Numbered from the stretch's first letter, positions 43,352 to 55,070 are shown. The stretch: DNA of 58,000 bases from Cryptomeria japonica (GCF_030272615.1 NC_081414.1:914699648-914757647), one strand, 5' to 3'. The notes: generated by a model not told the origin, from the sequence alone. A program made the numbers and translations.

Positions 43352-46330
43352 ATGTCGATTCCCTATCACAGACACCGTTTCGAACGCGTTCGGAGGTACC
43401 GGAGGCCTGTAGCGCATGGACCACCAGTAAGTCAACGTTTTTGACCCCTTTTTGATTTTTTGTTTTGTCGTTTTTGATCATTTTTTGAATTTCAAAGTTT
43501 GGGTATTTCGTTTTAGCGCTTCTAAGGTCTACAGTAGTGCATGCGAAGTGTGAAGTAGCGCATCTAGTTTAAATTTAGGAGTTGCATCAAAAAATCGTAG
43601 GTTAGCGCATGAAACTTTTAGGTTAGCCCGTGCAAGGAAAATAGCGCATGTGAGGTATTAGGTAGCGCTTTGCATCAACAGGGTAGTGCGTAGGTGTGAC
43701 CTAGTGCATAGGAGCCGCCGGGGTTCGCATAGGGAAGGGGGTCTAGCGCGTAGGACTAACCTAGCGCATAGGGCTAAACGGGTAGCGCTTAGGAGGGATA
43801 GATTAGCGCGTGGATAGAGTCTAGCGCATAGGAGGGGTGAGGTAGCGCAATGAAGGAAAAGAGTAGCGCGTAGACAGAGTCTAGCGCATAGAACAGGTAG
43901 ATTAGCACGTAGGAAAGAGAGCCTAGCGTGTAGGGGTGATTTAGCACATTGAAGTTCTGTTTTAGCGCATCTGAAAAATTTTGCAGTGTTTCCCGAGTTG
44001 AAAATTTGTTTTGTTTGGCTGTCGTGGTTTGATGAATATATCCAAGATGAGTATATGTATAACTTGTTTTGATGTGCAATTTTCCAAGTTATGTATAGAT
44101 ATCAATATGTTGTGTTGATCAAAAATGATGTAGTTGCGTGTTCTATTTTAAGTTCAATGTATGTGAAAGCCTGAGTTGTGTTACAAGCCGATATGGGTTG
44201 GAAACTTGAGTTGTTTTACAAGCTGATATGGGTGGAAAACTTGAGGTGTTTTACAAGTTTATGTGATTTTGGTACTTGGGTTGTTTTACAAGTTTTGATA
44301 TGGTTTTTGGAGAACTTGAGTTGTGTTACAAGTTGATATGAAATGATAGGATTTTGAACTTTGATTGCAGATGAGCAAATTGTTTCATGTTGTTGATGTA
44401 AGTTTGATTTTGATATCTTTGTATTGATGTGGAAACTGATATTGGATATGTTTTTGTTTGTTTTGACAGGAGCGATTGGGAGTTGTTCAGTCGAGGGAGA
44501 GATTCCCGAGACCATGGACGTTGATACCGAGATTGTCACAGGCAGATTTGGATATCATAGAGAGATGTGGATTGACCTCACTTTTGGATATGCCTCGGTT
44601 CACTGTGAACCAGGGGCTCTTGACAGTGCTGGCAGAGAGGTGGCATAGTGATACGAACACCTTTCATTTTGCGACAGGAGAGATGACAGTGACACCGGAG
44701 GATTGCTACCGGATTTTGCGGATTCCTGTAGTAGGGGCATTATTTCCTTATGAGCAGTCAGAGGAGGGTGGCATAGAGGCACTACACCGCATTTTTCAGG
44801 ATGACACAGTTTGTGGGTATGAGATCCCTTGGCAGGAGTTTTTGGATTTGGGGTATGCACCGCTGCCATCTGTACTGGCAGGATTCATTGGGGGATTCCT
44901 TTGTCCTGATCGCAGGTCAAAGGGATTCTCGGTGGGATGGGGATTGGTTTTGGAGGAGATGGTTACACAGGGGAGGAGGTTTGTATGGGGGTCAGCGATG
45001 CTGGCTCATTTATACAGGAGTTTACACGAGGTAGTATACCTCGGTTATAGTAGCTTGTCAGCAGGAGTGACCCTATTACAGGTATGGTGCTGGGAGCACA
45101 TTTCAGTAGCGAGGCCACTGGCAGATAGAGACAGGCCTGTAGGGGCAGCATATGCCTATGGTTACAGAAGCCTAGTTGTCCAGCGTAAGCTGGGCAAGCT
45201 AGAGCATTAGAGAAGGGTGTTCGATGATATAGATACGGTCACCTGGAGACCGTATACAGGTTGCGAGGTATGGGCTGAGGATGGGCTGGAGATGCCCTTT
45301 GTTTTTATGAGCCGATAACTGATTGGGAGGACCCCGTTCGTTATTGAGCGATTTTTGGTGACCTGAGTTTTGCGATAGTTCGGACGCCAGCAAGGGATTC
45401 CTCAGGGAGCGTGCCTTTATGCACGGAGGCAGCAGGATGTGGCTGATTGGGGGCCAACTATTGACAGTGCGGTGGTCGTGGAGGAGTTTGTGGGGATAGC
45501 TGGGCAGGTCTGGGACTATGCCCTAGAGATTCAGGACGCCGGGATGACAGAGGAGTTCGCCCGTTTGTTTGCTGCACGGGTAGTGGCGAGGATCTCAGAT
45601 CCAGAGGAGATGAGGCCAGCGTTTGATTCGGATGGGGAGGAGGGAGACGGGGGAGATAATGGAGATGATGGAGAGGATGGAGGAGGTAGAGGAGCTAGAG
45701 GGAGGCGGGGAGGTAGAGGTGTGGAGAGAGCAGTACGACAGGGGAAGATTGAGAGGGGGAGAGGAGGATTGGCTATCGGAGCTAGGAGAGTGACGGAGGT
45801 GTTGGCGGCAGTGGGGGGTGAGGAGGAGATGGTAAGACCAGCACAGAGGAGGAGGGTAGATATACTCCCACCTCCAGTACCGAGGACAGGGCGAGTGGGA
45901 GGGGTTCCTCCAGCATAAGGACCACTACGGGTTCGAGTGCCAGGTCATGTGGAGGATGCACAGATCCAGACCCTGCAGATTATCGTTCAGCAGTTGCAGG
46001 TGCAGATTTTGACCTATCAGCGGTAGATTTCTTAGTTGACCATTGAGAGAGATACTGAGATAGAGTGGCGAGGACGAGTGGAGGAGGCCTTGGCGAGTGT
46101 ACAGAGAGCAGTGGCGGGTGGTCCATTGAGAGACACCCTGAGAGAGCTGACATAGAGAGTACAAGAGGTTGAGTATTATAGGCGGCATTATGAGGCTGCA
46201 GTACCCCGAGATCGACGAGTGGAGAGCTTTGCACAGTCGAGATCGAGTCAATCTCGAACTGCTGGGACACGATTTGAGAGCCAAGGTGTGACGGGGCCGG
46301 TGAGACAGGACCCTCCTGGAGATCCAGGGG
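43352..46330 (+). pseudogene. Plant mobile domain gene PMD-B, antisense in gypsy-B
   Basis: Exon 1 at 43352 (MSIPYHRHRFERVRRYRRPV) ends at a CCA|GTAAGT donor (about 43429). An intron of about 0.9 kb holds the TAGCGC array. A mini-exon after TTGCAG (44371-44397, MSKLFHVVD) ends at GTAAGT. The main exon starts after TTGACAG at 44471: SRERFPRPWT, DLDIIERCGLTSLL, VNQGLLTVLAERWHSDTNTF, EMTVTPEDCYRILRIPV, LAGFIGGFLCPDRRSKG, LLQVWCWEHISVARPLA, the PMD core. After a stop (45208) the homology continues (WRPYTGCEVWAEDG, IPQGACLYARRQQDVADWGP) into an Asp/Gly/Arg-rich linker (45640-45740) and a coiled-coil-like Gln/Arg tail. The stops look like CAG, CAA or CGA changed by C to T. Confidence 0.86.
43510..43980 (+). 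repeat. TAGCGC-core repeat array in the PMD-B intron
   Basis: Fourteen exact TAGCGC cores in about 470 bp, plus about seven variants (TAGTGC, TAGCAC, TAGCCC), spaced roughly 20-30 bp. Consensus is near TAGCGCATAGGA, with CAT, CGT or CTT after the core. Confidence 0.9.
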
Positions 46331-47810
46331 CGAGTGTATCTGGAGCGAGATAGGACCCTCCTGGAGATCCAGGGGTGGGGGCAGCTGGAGCGAGACCATC
46401 TCCGTCAGGAGATAGTCATACTTGAGAGACAGGGTCTCTATTGTATTTTTGAGCAGTTTGTTATTTGTTGTATTGGACATAGTGCGTGGACACATTTTGT
46501 ACATTTTGATCAGTTTTGAGATATATATATCTATGGCACCATTTTTGATCATGTGATGTGTTGATATGGATGCATTTATTTTATGTGATGATGCAATGTT
46601 TAAATATATGATGTAATGTTATGATGCAGGATGTATGCTTTTTATATGCTGTGAGATGTATCTTGAAAATGAGATGTATGTTTTATTTATGCTGTTAAAT
46701 GTATCGTGATATGTAGATGATGTTTAAATGATATGAAAACACGTTGTGAATGATGATGTGCAACTAATTGTAAAATGATGTGCAACTAATTGTAAAATGA
46801 TATGCAACTAATTGTAAAATGATATGCAACTAATTGTTTTTGGAGCGTCTCTCGTTCTCATATTTGCCATCCGATATAACCATTGTTTTGCTTTCTTTGT
46901 AAATATCATCACGGAGCATTGATTTGTTTAGGATATGTTGAAAATTTATACAAGCATAATGGTATATTTTGAACCATAATGACCTGAGAAAAATTTACAT
47001 GATATTTGATTTTGCAAGGTAGCACAAGCGTCAAGGTATAATTGAACCAGGACGACCTAAGTGCGTATTGCATAAACAGACAAGATTTGATCATTTGTAT
47101 GCGTGAAGTGGAATCAAGCCTTCAGTGATATTGGACGTATCACGTCTCGAGGCATGTATTCACACAATACAAGTGATCGCTTCCCAGACAGAAGACTAAG
47201 AAAATATTGGAAGTTCCCCACAATCTCTAGCTGTGAAGCATTTAGTGAGACAAGGAAGAGAATCCAATAATGCACAAAGTTCAAAATGCAAACCTAGTTA
47301 AGATTTTATGCTATAGTGCAACATTCAGTACTTCAAAAAATCATCCATCCTTGATATTTTCGTGTTTTGTTTTTGTGTTGGTTTTTGCGATAAAGCGTAG
47401 TTGTTTGTTGGATGTCATGCTGGTGAGTTTTGCATTTAGTCTTGATGTCTTGAGTGTTTGTAATATTGATATGATTTACATGCCCCTTGCTGAGTGTGCC
47501 TCTTGATGTGAATACATATAGTGATTCCAAGCCATGGTGTTTTAGTGGTAGGAGGATATTTATAGATAAATCAGGGTATTGACTACGCTAAGTATGTCCT
47601 GAATGGATATTTGCTAAGTGTCGGGCGATGGCCGATAGTGTTTGTATGGACAACATGGTATGGAAATAGATAGAGGAGCCGTTCTTTCACAAGGGCGCAT
47701 GTTTACCAGGTTTTCACCCTTGGTTTTTATTGTACTTTGCTTTTTTTGCTTTTTCTTGATTTTTTTGATTTTTTTGTTTGTTTTGGGCTTTTTCCGTGCA
47801 CTAGGCTACT
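46331..47810. other. Gypsy-B region downstream of PMD-B
   Basis: 46540-46830 is ATGATG-rich and includes four tandem copies of a 20-bp unit AAAATGATATGCAACTAATT (46750-46840). 46840-46905 resembles, in reverse complement, the LTR segment at 48885-48920 (ATATTTGCCATCC and CGTTCTC blocks), possibly a fragment of another LTR. 46906-47810 has no recognised coding sequence. Next to the integrase end it shares the GGTGAAAACCT block with gypsy-A. Confidence 0.5.
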
Positions 47811-48648
47811 TTAAGTATAGTACCTTTTCAGATGGATGTTGTTAGTTGGTTCGTCGAGCACATCTCCTTTAGAATTTGTTAGCTGATAAGCACCTGATCC
47901 ATAAACGGATATGATAACATAGGGACCCAACCAGTTAGGTTCAAATTTCCCTTTCTTTTCTCGATCTTGCTGATTTCTTGGATTTTCTTTAAGGACTAGG
48001 TCACCAACCTTGAAGTTGTGGGGAATGACCTTGTGATTGTAGCTCCTACACATGTGTTGCTGATATGCTTTGAGATGAGTATAAGCATGTTGGCATCTTT
48101 CATCTAATAGTTCCAGTTCTTGCAGTCGGTTAAGTCGATACTCTTCATCAGGGATTAAACCTTTCAAAGAGACTCTAAGGGATGGAATTTCTACCTCTAA
48201 GGGTAAAATAGCCTCTGATCCATATACCAATGAATATGGTGTTGCTCCTGTAGGTGTGCGAATGCTGGTCCTGTATGCCCAAAGGGCTGGATTGAGTTGT
48301 ACGTGCCAATCTTTGCCTGCATCATTCACTATTTTCTTGAGGATTTTTAGGATTGTCTTGTTAGATGCTTCTGCTTGACCATTTCCCTGTGGGTAGTATG
48401 GTGTAGAAAACCAATGTTGGATTTTGAATTTTTCACATAGTTCTTGGACATCTTGATTTTTGAAGGGTCGTCCATTATCTGTGATGATTGAACTTGGAAT
48501 ACCATATCTGCAGATCAGATAATTGAGGATAAAAGAGGCAATTTATTTCCCGGTCACCGTGGTCATGGGAACTGCTTCTATCCATTTGGTAAAGTACTCT
48601 GTTGCTGTTATAATGAACTTGTGTCCATTTGAAGAGAACTTTGGTCAT
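47811..48648 (-). pseudogene. Gypsy-B integrase
   Basis: Begins directly at the primer-binding site with HKFIITATEYFTKWIEAVPM (first catalytic Asp of the usual DYFTKW replaced by Glu), a stop, then YGIPSSIITDNGRPF and YYPQGNGQAEASNK, which supply the second Asp and the Glu. The open part (48329-47811) continues with WHVQLNPALWAYRTS, GATPYSLVYGSEAILPLEVE and the GPY module LGPYVIISVYGSGAYQLTN, ending at a natural stop. Abutting the primer site means everything from gag to the integrase N-terminus was deleted. Confidence 0.93.
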
Positions 48649-48674
48649 GGGTTCGAGCCCCACGGTGGGCGCCA
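48643..48674 (-). other. Gypsy-B primer-binding site (tRNA-Lys)
   Basis: On the minus strand TGGCGCCCACCGTGGGGCTC and the following bases complement the 3' end of plant tRNA-Lys well beyond the usual 18 nt. Four bases separate it from the LTR. Confidence 0.9.
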
Positions 48675-48678
48675 GAAA

Positions 48679-50149
48679 TGTATGCGGGAAAAGTGGGCGA
48701 ATAAAACTTAATATATGAAAATATGTTAGAATACTAGTCCACACACACACACAGGACTTCTTGATGCAAGCTATGGAGTAACATAGTGTTACTCAGCTTC
48801 CCAAGGAGGGTCCCATGGTTCTTTATCTCACAATGTCCCTCAAACCAATGTTTTTGCTCTCAGATCACTGAGCAAAATGGTTTAGGGATGGCAAATATGA
48901 GAACGAGAGATGCTTTGATAGATTTTAATATGAAATGGTTGTTAAGCTATGTATGATTCTAGAAATGCAATAAACTAGATGATAAGATGACGAGGTTAGT
49001 ATGAATACTATCCTAGCATGCTATATTTAGTCTATGATTGAGCTAAATGATGAAGAAAGTACTCTAGCATGCATATTTAGTCTAATTCCTGATCTAAAAG
49101 AGGCTAAATGATGAGCATATATGAAATGAAAAAGCTTGAAAGTATTTGAGCATAAGTATAATGCTTCAAATTTGAAAGATGATTGTTAAGAATGGAGGAA
49201 TGAGAGCTCTATTTATAGCACAAACAGGGCAATGGATGGTCAAGATTGAAAGGTTTAATCAAGGGCCAGGTTTGAAAGTTGGGGATCCATGTGCATAATT
49301 GGCACCAATGAAATGGTGACAAATGTCAACATAGGATTGGGTTGAGAAAAGAGGTTGGAGTCATTAAAGGCCTGAGAAGACCTCATGGTTATCTAAAGGC
49401 TAAGGGTCAAGTCTAAGTTAGGCTTACCCACTGGATTAAGAGTTAATCCAAGGATAAACCTTTGTGCAAATGATTAAGAGATAATCATGGTCAAAGCATT
49501 AAAGGCCTGATGAGACCCTTGGGTTGGATAGAGGTTGAGTCAAAACAAATGTTTTAACCATGTGGGAAGGTTTGAATTAACCATTAATGGTTATTGGAGA
49601 CTTTAGGGATTAAGTGGTTGAAGGTTGGAAGCCTTTAATGGTTTTCAAAGACTTTAAGGGTTTTAGTGGTTGAAGGTTGAAAACCTTCAATGGTTATCAA
49701 AGACTTTAAGGTTTTTGAGAAGTGACTTCCCTTTGCTTAGGGATGTGACAAAGTTTAGGGGATGGTTAGGTTAATTAGAAGTGATTAGAAGATTCTAGAA
49801 GGGATTAGGAAGGGGTTTGGGGATTTTACAAGTGGATGGAGGGATAATAGGATTTAATTGAATTAAATGATTTTCATTCAATTTGGTTGTAATTAAATAA
49901 ATTTGATTTATTCAATTTGGGATAACTATTTAATTAAATTTGGATTTAATTAAAAGTGGATAGGGTGGAGTTAATTGAATAAAATGATTTATTCATTAAA
50001 TGGATATAGTGAATTTTATTTAAATAAATTGAGTAATTTATTTAATAAAATAGAAGAATGTGGATAATTTAATTAAATTGGATTTAATCAAATAGAGAAA
50101 TGAACATAAAATATTCATTTAGGAATATGGTCATTTTTATACGTCTACA
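48679..50149 (-). repeat. Gypsy-B 5' LTR
   Basis: On the minus strand it starts TGTAGACGTATAAAAATG and ends CCCGCATACA. A TATA box (GCTATAAATAGAGC in sense) is at about 49208-49221. The U3 end (49855-50080) is full of ATTAAAT/ATTTAAT hairpins, like the gypsy-A LTR. It also shares CTCAGATCACTGAGCAAA-type sequence with the gypsy-H LTR. Confidence 0.88.
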
Positions 50150-50682
50150 CTCACAATTATGGAATTTAGTATGCAGTAGGAATGGATATTGACTTGGTGG
50201 GATATATGGATTCAGATTGGGCAGGTGATTCTCAGGATCGCAAATCCACTTCAGGGTATTGCTTCTCACTTGGTTCTGGTCCAATTTGTTGGTCGAGTAA
50301 GAAGCAGTCTACAATTGCTCTTTCATCAACAAAGGCTGAGTATTGAGGGGCAGTTAATGCCACCACTGAGGTTATTTGGCTTCAAAATATTCTCACTGAG
50401 TTTGGTATTCCAGTTAGGAAGCCTACTATCATCTTTTGTGATAATCAAAATGCTATACAGATCTCAAGAAATCTAGTTCAACACCAGAGGATGAAACACA
50501 TTGAGATACATATGCACTATATTCAGGAGCTCATTCAGGAAGGCATCATTGATCTTAAGTATTGTTATACAACGGAGCAAACTGCAGACATCTTCACCAA
50601 ACCCTTCACCGAAAGCAAGTTCCTTCATTTGCGATCTCTGCTTGGGATACGACAGGTGTCTACTTCAGGAGGGACTTCTTAG
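50150..50682 (+). pseudogene. Copia-2 RNase H
   Basis: Continues the copia-2 frame: YMDSDWAGDSQDRKSTSGYC, then ICWSSKKQSTIALSSTKAEY, a stop (TGG to TGA-type) within EY-GAVNATTE, IIFCDNQNAIQISRN and TADIFTKPF, ending at a natural stop at 50682. Confidence 0.94.
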
Positions 50683-50830
50683 TCCTTCTTTCTTTCTTTC
50701 TCTCCTTATTTAGGGGGGGGCTATTCCTCTTTTGGGGGGCTTCTTCTTTTGGGGGGGCTATCAATGTACATGGGTACCTAACATGGTTGCATTTGTCAGG
50801 ACCCATATTTTCACCCACCTAAGCTACGCT

Positions 50831-50840
50831 TAAGGGGGGG
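50831..50840 (+). other. Copia-2 polypurine tract
   Basis: TAAGGGGGGG directly before the 3' LTR. Confidence 0.85.
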
Positions 50841-51482
50841 TGTTAGTGTAGGTTTTTTATTTTCCTTATGTTAGGGGGTATTTATTTTTTCCTACACATA
50901 TATTATTTAAGCTTACTTAGGTTAATAGGAGTGGTTTATATGAGGACACGTGGTGAAATACTTCAGCTACATATGTAACTCTCCACCTCACATGGGTAGT
51001 TGAGTTACACACCCTCTTTTGGCTTACTGTGCCACCTCTCATAGCCACTATTTTGTCATTTCCTAAGTGGGTTATGGGGTAGTTGGGTTTCACACCCTCT
51101 TTTGGCCTTATGTGCCAACTTTCTCAACTCCTTTTTTGTCTTCATGTAAGAAGGTTATGCCACATGTTTTGGCATTTACCAAGAAGGTAAAACCTCCCAC
51201 TTTTTATGGGGAATAGGAGTTAATGCACCCCTTGGATGTATATGCTTATATTTTTCTATATAATAAGCACTATACTCTCACCTTCACTAGTGAAGTTAGT
51301 GGAGTGATAGCTCGGTGAGAGTCTTCTCCAAATTCTCCTCTTTGTCTCTATTTCTCTCTCATATTGAAATTATCTTCATTCAGCTATTTTGATCTTCGAT
51401 CATCTGTTGTGTGAGGAGTTGCATGTGATCTACGATCAACATCAGATCTTGGCTCGATTCTTGCTTCTCGCAGAATCTCACA
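50841..51482 (+). repeat. Copia-2 3' LTR
   Basis: 642 bp, partner of 37757-38398; about 11 differences, all transitions. Confidence 0.95.
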
Positions 51483-51487
51483 ACAGG

Positions 51488-53340
51488 TACGTTGTAGGGT
51501 GAGAAAAGATCTCTAACAATTGATACCAATCTTGTAGTTTTTTCTGATTCAGAATCAGAGCCTGCTTGTATTCTTTGCATTTTTTCATGCGCTGTTTCTC
51601 CTCGGGGAGTAGGAATTTCTTTGGGTGGTGACTCTACCTTGGTTTGAATAGGTTCTTGCACATGATGCACTTTCTTATAAGATGCTCTTTCCCTTTGAAT
51701 AGCCAGTTCTTCATGTCACTTCTCATTTTCTTGCTCTTTCCTTATCGTTTCAATTGGTTGGTGTAGTGCTTCTTGCCATGAGTTTTCACTGTGTTTCTTC
51801 TTTGCTTTTCACTGAGGTTTCTGATACTTATTTTGTTTTTTCCTAGTGGTATACTATGTCCACATCCCAGTCTTGTTTTGTCTCATGAAAATTGTGAAGG
51901 AGGTTGTAGCGGTATTGTAATGCCTTCTTGACACTTGCCTATAGGTCCTTTGTCGTTGTATCCCATCCATTGCATGATCCGAAATCCTTTTCCATATTAT
52001 TGTGTCAGTATGGCCACCTCTAGGGTGGCAGCTATGACCTCTTCTTCATCCTTGTATAGCCAACTAAGGATGTCCTTCTCTTCTGATTCATTTGCTAGTG
52101 TGCCTAATTGAATAAATTTGCCATCAAATTTGGTGATGGGATGTGTTGCTTGATGTGCTGATGTTGAAGGTTGTCCATAATATTTTGGTGATGTTGGTAA
52201 TTTTTATAGACACATGGATTCAAAAGAGTATTCCCCCATGCCTTGATCTTTGATTTTCATCTTTTGTTTGAAGTTTATGGATAAAGACTTGAGCTTTTCT
52301 TAATGATGATCGAATGCTAAGGAAGGTTGGGCTTCCCTGTTTTGTGGAACCAGACTGTCTTGAGATGCCCCCATAGCATTGCAATGCTAAAAAGGGTTAT
52401 TATCTACAGATATGGAAATTTCTTGTCCATTGTATGGGAATTTGATACACTAATGGTATGTCGAAGGTACTGCTTGCATTTCATGTATCCAAGGATGACC
52501 CAATAGAATATTGTATGTTAAGTCTATGTCTAAGACTTGGCACATAGTGTCCTTTTGTATTGGTCCTACCTGAATAGGTAGTATTACTATTCCTTTGGAT
52601 GACCTTTCTTCATCATCATAGGCCTTGATGGTGATCTTTTTGTTTGGATCAATAGACTGCTTAGAGAATCCCAATGCACGGATAAGATTTAAAGTACAGA
52701 TGTTGAGACCAACTCCTCCATCTATTAACACTCTCTTAACTCAATGATTATAGACTAAGACTTCAATGTGGAGAGGAGTGTTATGCAAATGATTCGACGA
52801 GACATCATCATGTTCAGAAAATGTAAGGTTATGAGGCCCTGACATATGAGCCACCATGGCTTGGAATCTATCAATGTCCAGATCTTTAGGAACGTTTGTT
52901 TTGACAAGTGCTTGCTCTAAGATGTCCTTGTGTTTTGGTGAGAGTTTTAGTAACTCGAGTATGGATATTTGAGCAGGATTTCTCCACAGTGGATCAGCTA
53001 AATTATATTGAGTTTTAAGGATAGTGGTGGATGTTGATGTATGCCCTTTCAAGATGTATTTTTGAGCTTTGGTTGTCACATTGATTGACGCGTGGTCTTG
53101 TTTGTCCTTGATTTTTATGAAATTTATTTAGTTTTCATCTGTCGATATGTGATTGATGGTGTTATTGTACAGGTGATTTATACAAGCTCCTTCGGTATCG
53201 TTTGATGATGAAGCTCCTCCCTTGGTGTAATTTGGAAGAGGATTTTTAAAGGCATCATGGTCACCGTTTGTTTTGAGACCATCAACTATCAAATCGCATC
53301 TATCGATCATGTCTTGAATGATGTTCTTAAGCCTCATGCA
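51488..53340 (-). pseudogene. Gypsy-H zinc knuckle, protease and start of linker
   Basis: In order: MRLKNIIQDMIDRCDL (53337 on; the knuckle CDFH and HHTNDC lie just upstream at about 53395-53340); linker 53079-52741 with LLKLSPKHKDILEQALVKTN and DIDRFQAMVAHM; protease 52731-52450 with MLIDGGVGLNI, ITIKAYDDEERSSKGIV and YNILLGHPWIHEM; then a decayed linker to 51488 with KVESPPKEIPTPRGETAHEK and LVSIVRDLFSPYNVPV, where copia-2 is inserted. The protease closely resembles gypsy-A's. Confidence 0.9.
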
Positions 53341-54975
53341 ATCATTTGTGTGATGTCCTTTGTTTCAATGAAAATCACAAAAATGTGAGTCATTCCACCA
53401 ACGTGGTTTGACTTGGGGTTCAAAGTTGTTTATGGCTGGCAATGTGATAATCTTGTTCGCCAAGAATTCTCAAAATGTTGATTCTAAGGTTTTCCTCAAT
53501 GGTGTGTAGATGCGTCTATTCGGGAAAGTGTTGGTGTTGCCTCTCTGGTTTTTATTATTCCCTCGATTAGTGTTGTTGCCTTGGTTATTGGTGTTGCCTT
53601 GGGTATTGTTGTTGGTGTTTGAATTAGGTGGTCCTTGAGTGGTATTTTGCGGGTAAGTGTTAGTGCCTTGATTAACACTTTTTTTTATTTTTGTTAGATG
53701 GTGGGTTACCTAATAAGGCCAACACTAGTTGTTTGGACTTCACATCATTAGCATGAACTACCCCATCGTTAACAACATTTTTGTTCATTGTCCAAAATAT
53801 GGATTTGTCTAAAGTGATGTTGTTTTAATTGTTAAAGGGGTTAGTGTGTAACGAGTTAACTCCTTGCTTAAAGAAATTCAATGTTCCTTTCTTGATGCAG
53901 GCTTCCTCCACTTGAATTTTGTTTTCTATCAACTTGGCAAAAGATGGTATGCATTGGAGTTTGAGTTGATAACTCATCTCACTATTTAGATTATCGATAA
54001 AGATCTCTATCTTTTCCTTTTTAGGCACGTCTCGAGGATATCTCGAAACAATGCATCTCCAATGCTGAAGAAACACCATGAATGTTTCATTGTTCTTTTG
54101 TTTTGTGTTACATACATCCAACATGGTGATGGTGTGTTGAATATTATAGGAGTATTGTGTGATAAATTTGTTTACCAACTCATCAAATGATCTGATGGTA
54201 GGTGTGAGTTTAGACAACCACTCCATTATTTTCCCTCCCAAACTTCTTAGGATTAGCCTCATTAAGTAAGTGTCATCATGAGAAAACTCTAGGCTTATGG
54301 TACAATTTAATTCCTGAACATGATCACGAGAATCACTTTTACCATCGTACTTGTCATACTTTGGTATATCTAAATTTGGGGGAAAAGGTACCATGTTCAA
54401 TCTCCTGTCAAAAGGATAAGGACAGATCTCATCCAAGGAGTATCGCACCGTGGTTCCTTGTTGCATGTCTTGCATTTGTTTTTGCAGCATTTGGATTTGT
54501 TGTGTAAGAGCGACCATGGGTGCATTTGTACGTCGAGGGAGAATTTCCTCCCTTTCATTAAGATTGTCCCGATTGTGGGCATGGTTGTGTTCGGGGGTGT
54601 TGTTTTGCTCGTGTATTTTTTTGGATCATGTGTTTCTTCTTCTCTTTGTTGGTCTTGATAGGCGTAATTTCTAGACCTTGTTCTAAAAATTCTTTCATCT
54701 ATATTCCTTAAGTTATTGGTATCAAAATCTTCAGGAAGTCTAACTCCTTTGCTAGTTAGCATGAGTATATATTTTTCCTTGTCTACGTCAATAAGTCTTT
54801 CCATGAGCCTTTGGAATGATGGGTTTTCTTGACACTCTTGGAGAAGTTCCTCAATGATCTCTGTATCACCCATATTAGCATACTCATCAAAAGAGTTGGA
54901 TAATCTAAAACCCATACTTGATTCTGGTTGTGATTCTCTTTGTTTATTTCTATGAGATCGAGTGATAGTGAGCAT
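53341..54975 (-). pseudogene. Gypsy-H gag
   Basis: Starts at 54975 (MLTITRSHRNKQRESQPESS), open to 54397, overlapping in another frame the block 54517-53825 that holds the capsid domain: ICPYPFDRRLNMVPFPPNLD, PKYDKYDGKSDSRDHV, LMRLILRSLGGKIMEWLSKL, FITQYSYNIQHTITML and FMVFLQHWRCIVSRYPRDVP. One frame change and a late stop-rich part precede the knuckle. Homologous to gypsy-A gag. Confidence 0.92.
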
Positions 54976-55070
54976 TTAGTAAATTTCTACCATGATGAAT
55001 TCTTCGTCATCTATGGGAGTCCTGGGTGGTGTGGGTGGTTCAGGTCGAGCGTCATTATATGTGTACAAAA

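Larger units (their letters stand above)
43025..50149 (-). mobile_element. Gypsy-B insertion: one LTR, integrase remnant and antisense PMD gene
   Basis: Flanked by CTCAC at 43020-43024 and 50150-50154; the copia-2 frame closes across it. The right end is a 1,471-bp 5' LTR with a tRNA-Lys primer site, followed on the minus strand by integrase and then an antisense PMD gene, the same order as gypsy-A. The left end (TGTTGTGTCGC) does not match the LTR start (TGTATGCGGG), and no second LTR is visible. gag, protease, RT and RNase H are missing. Confidence 0.85.
37757..51482 (+). mobile_element. Copia-2 LTR retrotransposon, split by gypsy-B
   Basis: LTRs of 642 bp at both ends, ACAGG target duplications at 37752-37756 and 51483-51487, an initiator-Met primer site, a polypurine tract, and a gag-pol frame in copia order. 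Without gypsy-B it is about 6.6 kb. I count about 11 LTR differences by eye, all transitions. It is inserted in the gypsy-H protease-RT linker. Confidence 0.96.

Noticed and set aside
43510-43980. CRISPR-like array
   Set aside because: Plant nuclear DNA, degenerate repeats with irregular short spacers and no cas genes.
48643-48674. tRNA-Lys gene (3' half present on the plus strand, also at 57736-57761)
   Set aside because: Only the 3' half including CCA is present, right beside an LTR. These are primer-binding sites.
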